DNA of 5,977 bases from Bacilli bacterium (GTDB taxonomy: Bacteria > Bacillota_I > Bacilli_A > RFN20 > CAG-826). Where the stretch lies: the NCBI GenBank assembly GCA_017618495.1, contig JAFZUD010000129.1, forward strand, positions 1-5,977. Reading direction: 5' to 3'. Each line of letters starts with the position of its first letter. Position 1 is the first letter of the stretch. The notes below the pieces were generated by a model, which did no database searches, was not told the DNA's origin, and saw only the letters and a program-made list of their open reading frames with translations. Below are positions 5,444-5,977 of this stretch, one piece after another. The position numbers and the translations under genes are program-made.

Positions 5444-5472
5444 TTGACTTTTTCTTTCCAAAATACTGAAAT
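5444..5472 (+). promoter_or_regulatory. Possible promoter of the rightward membrane-protein gene
   Basis: TTGACT (5444-5449) is a 5/6 match to the -35 consensus. At 17-nt spacing, TGAAAT (5467-5472) is a 4/6 -10. The predicted start near 5479 gives a leader of about 36 nt ending in the AAAGGA site before the ATG. A second TTGACG at 5418-5423 has only a poor -10 partner. Confidence 0.4.
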
Positions 5473-5514
5473 TAACTCATACCACCGCTAATCATAATAG
5501 AAAGGAACACTTTT

Positions 5515-5977
5515 ATGCTTTTTGGCGACAACAGCGATGCGGCAAAAGAGGCCGTATCAAAAATCATTCCGCGTGATTTGGCTAACTTCAACTGGACGTT
5601 CATCGCCCTCCTTGCCGTGGTCTTTTACATCTACTGGACCGAGGTCAGGAACAAGAATTGGAAAGCCATCATCGCCGGATTCTCCCTCTATGGAGTCCAC
5701 TGGCTCTACGAGATCGCTAATGCGGTCATCGCGAAAATCTTCGGATACCCTCTTTGGGCCGTCTCGAACGAAAGTACCTCATTCGTCCTCCTTATCGGCG
5801 TAAGCTGGGAACTCTCAATGATGTTCTCGATCGCTGGCATCATCGCCTACAAGATGCTGCCAGAGGATCATTCGGTCCGTTATTTCTCTAGAGGCAACTT
5901 CAAAGGCATCCCATGCAAATTCATGACCATGCTATCGATGTCTCTCCTCTATGCCGTATTTGAGATTTTCCTTGCTG
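5515..5977 (+). CDS. Multi-pass membrane protein of unknown function (3' end outside window)
   Basis: The frame from ATG 5515 is open through the last base (154 codons visible) with no stop, so the gene continues beyond the window. A good ribosome site (AAAGGA, 8 nt before the ATG) supports the start. The protein begins with a short polar N-terminus (MLFGDNSDAAKEAVSK). At least four hydrophobic segments follow, at about 26-41, 49-72, 89-113 and 135-154, rich in Trp and Tyr (NWTF, YWTE, VHWLYEIAN, WELSMMFSIAG). Acidic residues sit within or beside several segments (E43, E66, E99, E150), which could matter for transport or ligand binding. Codons favour C-ending forms (ATC, GTC, CTC, TTC), as in the chromosomal genes to the left. 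I do not recognise the family. It is divergent from the diguanylate cyclase and could share its regulation. Confidence 0.85.
   Translation, partial: MLFGDNSDAAKEAVSKIIPRDLANFNWTFIALLAVVFYIYWTEVRNKNWKAIIAGFSLYGVHWLYEIANAVIAKIFGYPLWAVSNESTSFVLLIGVSWELSMMFSIAGIIAYKMLPEDHSVRYFSRGNFKGIPCKFMTMLSMSLLYAVFEIFLA

Noticed and set aside
5522..5803. 93-codon + strand frame within the rightward membrane-protein gene
   Set aside because: Ser/Arg-rich out-of-frame shadow. The overlapping frame from 5515 has a good ribosome site and membrane segments, and stays open to the window edge.
1..5977. CRISPR arrays, insertion sequences, rRNA, riboswitches
   Set aside because: Reading both strands I saw no regularly spaced repeats, no transposase or terminal inverted repeats, no rRNA and no recognisable riboswitch core.

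Overview
The window looks like a moderate-to-low-GC Bacillota chromosome, possibly a gut-type anaerobe of the Bacilli or Mollicutes-related lineages. The clues are strong AGGAGG ribosome binding sites, a GGDEF protein, a bacterial-type MalQ and a COG2509-type flavoprotein. Assignment below phylum is a guess. The standard code applies: tryptophans are TGG, and all five genes with a visible stop end in TAA.

Left part (1-1016, + strand): a tight two-gene cassette whose genes overlap by one base (TAATG). Gene 1 encodes a small, very basic protein (131 aa, about +17) with a C-terminal motif like that of polymorphic-toxin or phage-associated nuclease domains. Gene 2 encodes a very acidic Cys-rich protein (163 aa, about -18) built from two copies of a CPCC-type zinc-ribbon module. 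The arrangement fits a toxin-immunity pair, but function is inferred. The cassette ends at a bidirectional terminator that also closes the opposing transcription unit.

Middle part (1025-4051, - strand): read leftwards, a COG2509-type FAD-dependent oxidoreductase, then malQ (4-alpha-glucanotransferase) only 7 bp downstream, then tRNA-Val(GAC) with its own promoter. No terminator is visible between malQ and the tRNA, so the three may be partly co-transcribed. The 3' end of the tRNA faces the cassette, the side on which tRNA-targeted elements insert.

Right part (4096-5977): on the - strand, a membrane diguanylate cyclase (about seven N-terminal membrane segments plus an intact GGDEF domain without an I-site) ends in its own terminator. 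A 274-bp AT-rich divergent intergenic region separates it from an unrecognised multi-pass membrane protein on the + strand that runs off the window. The middle and right parts look like ordinary chromosome. The left cassette is the accessory-looking part and the best candidate for something undescribed.
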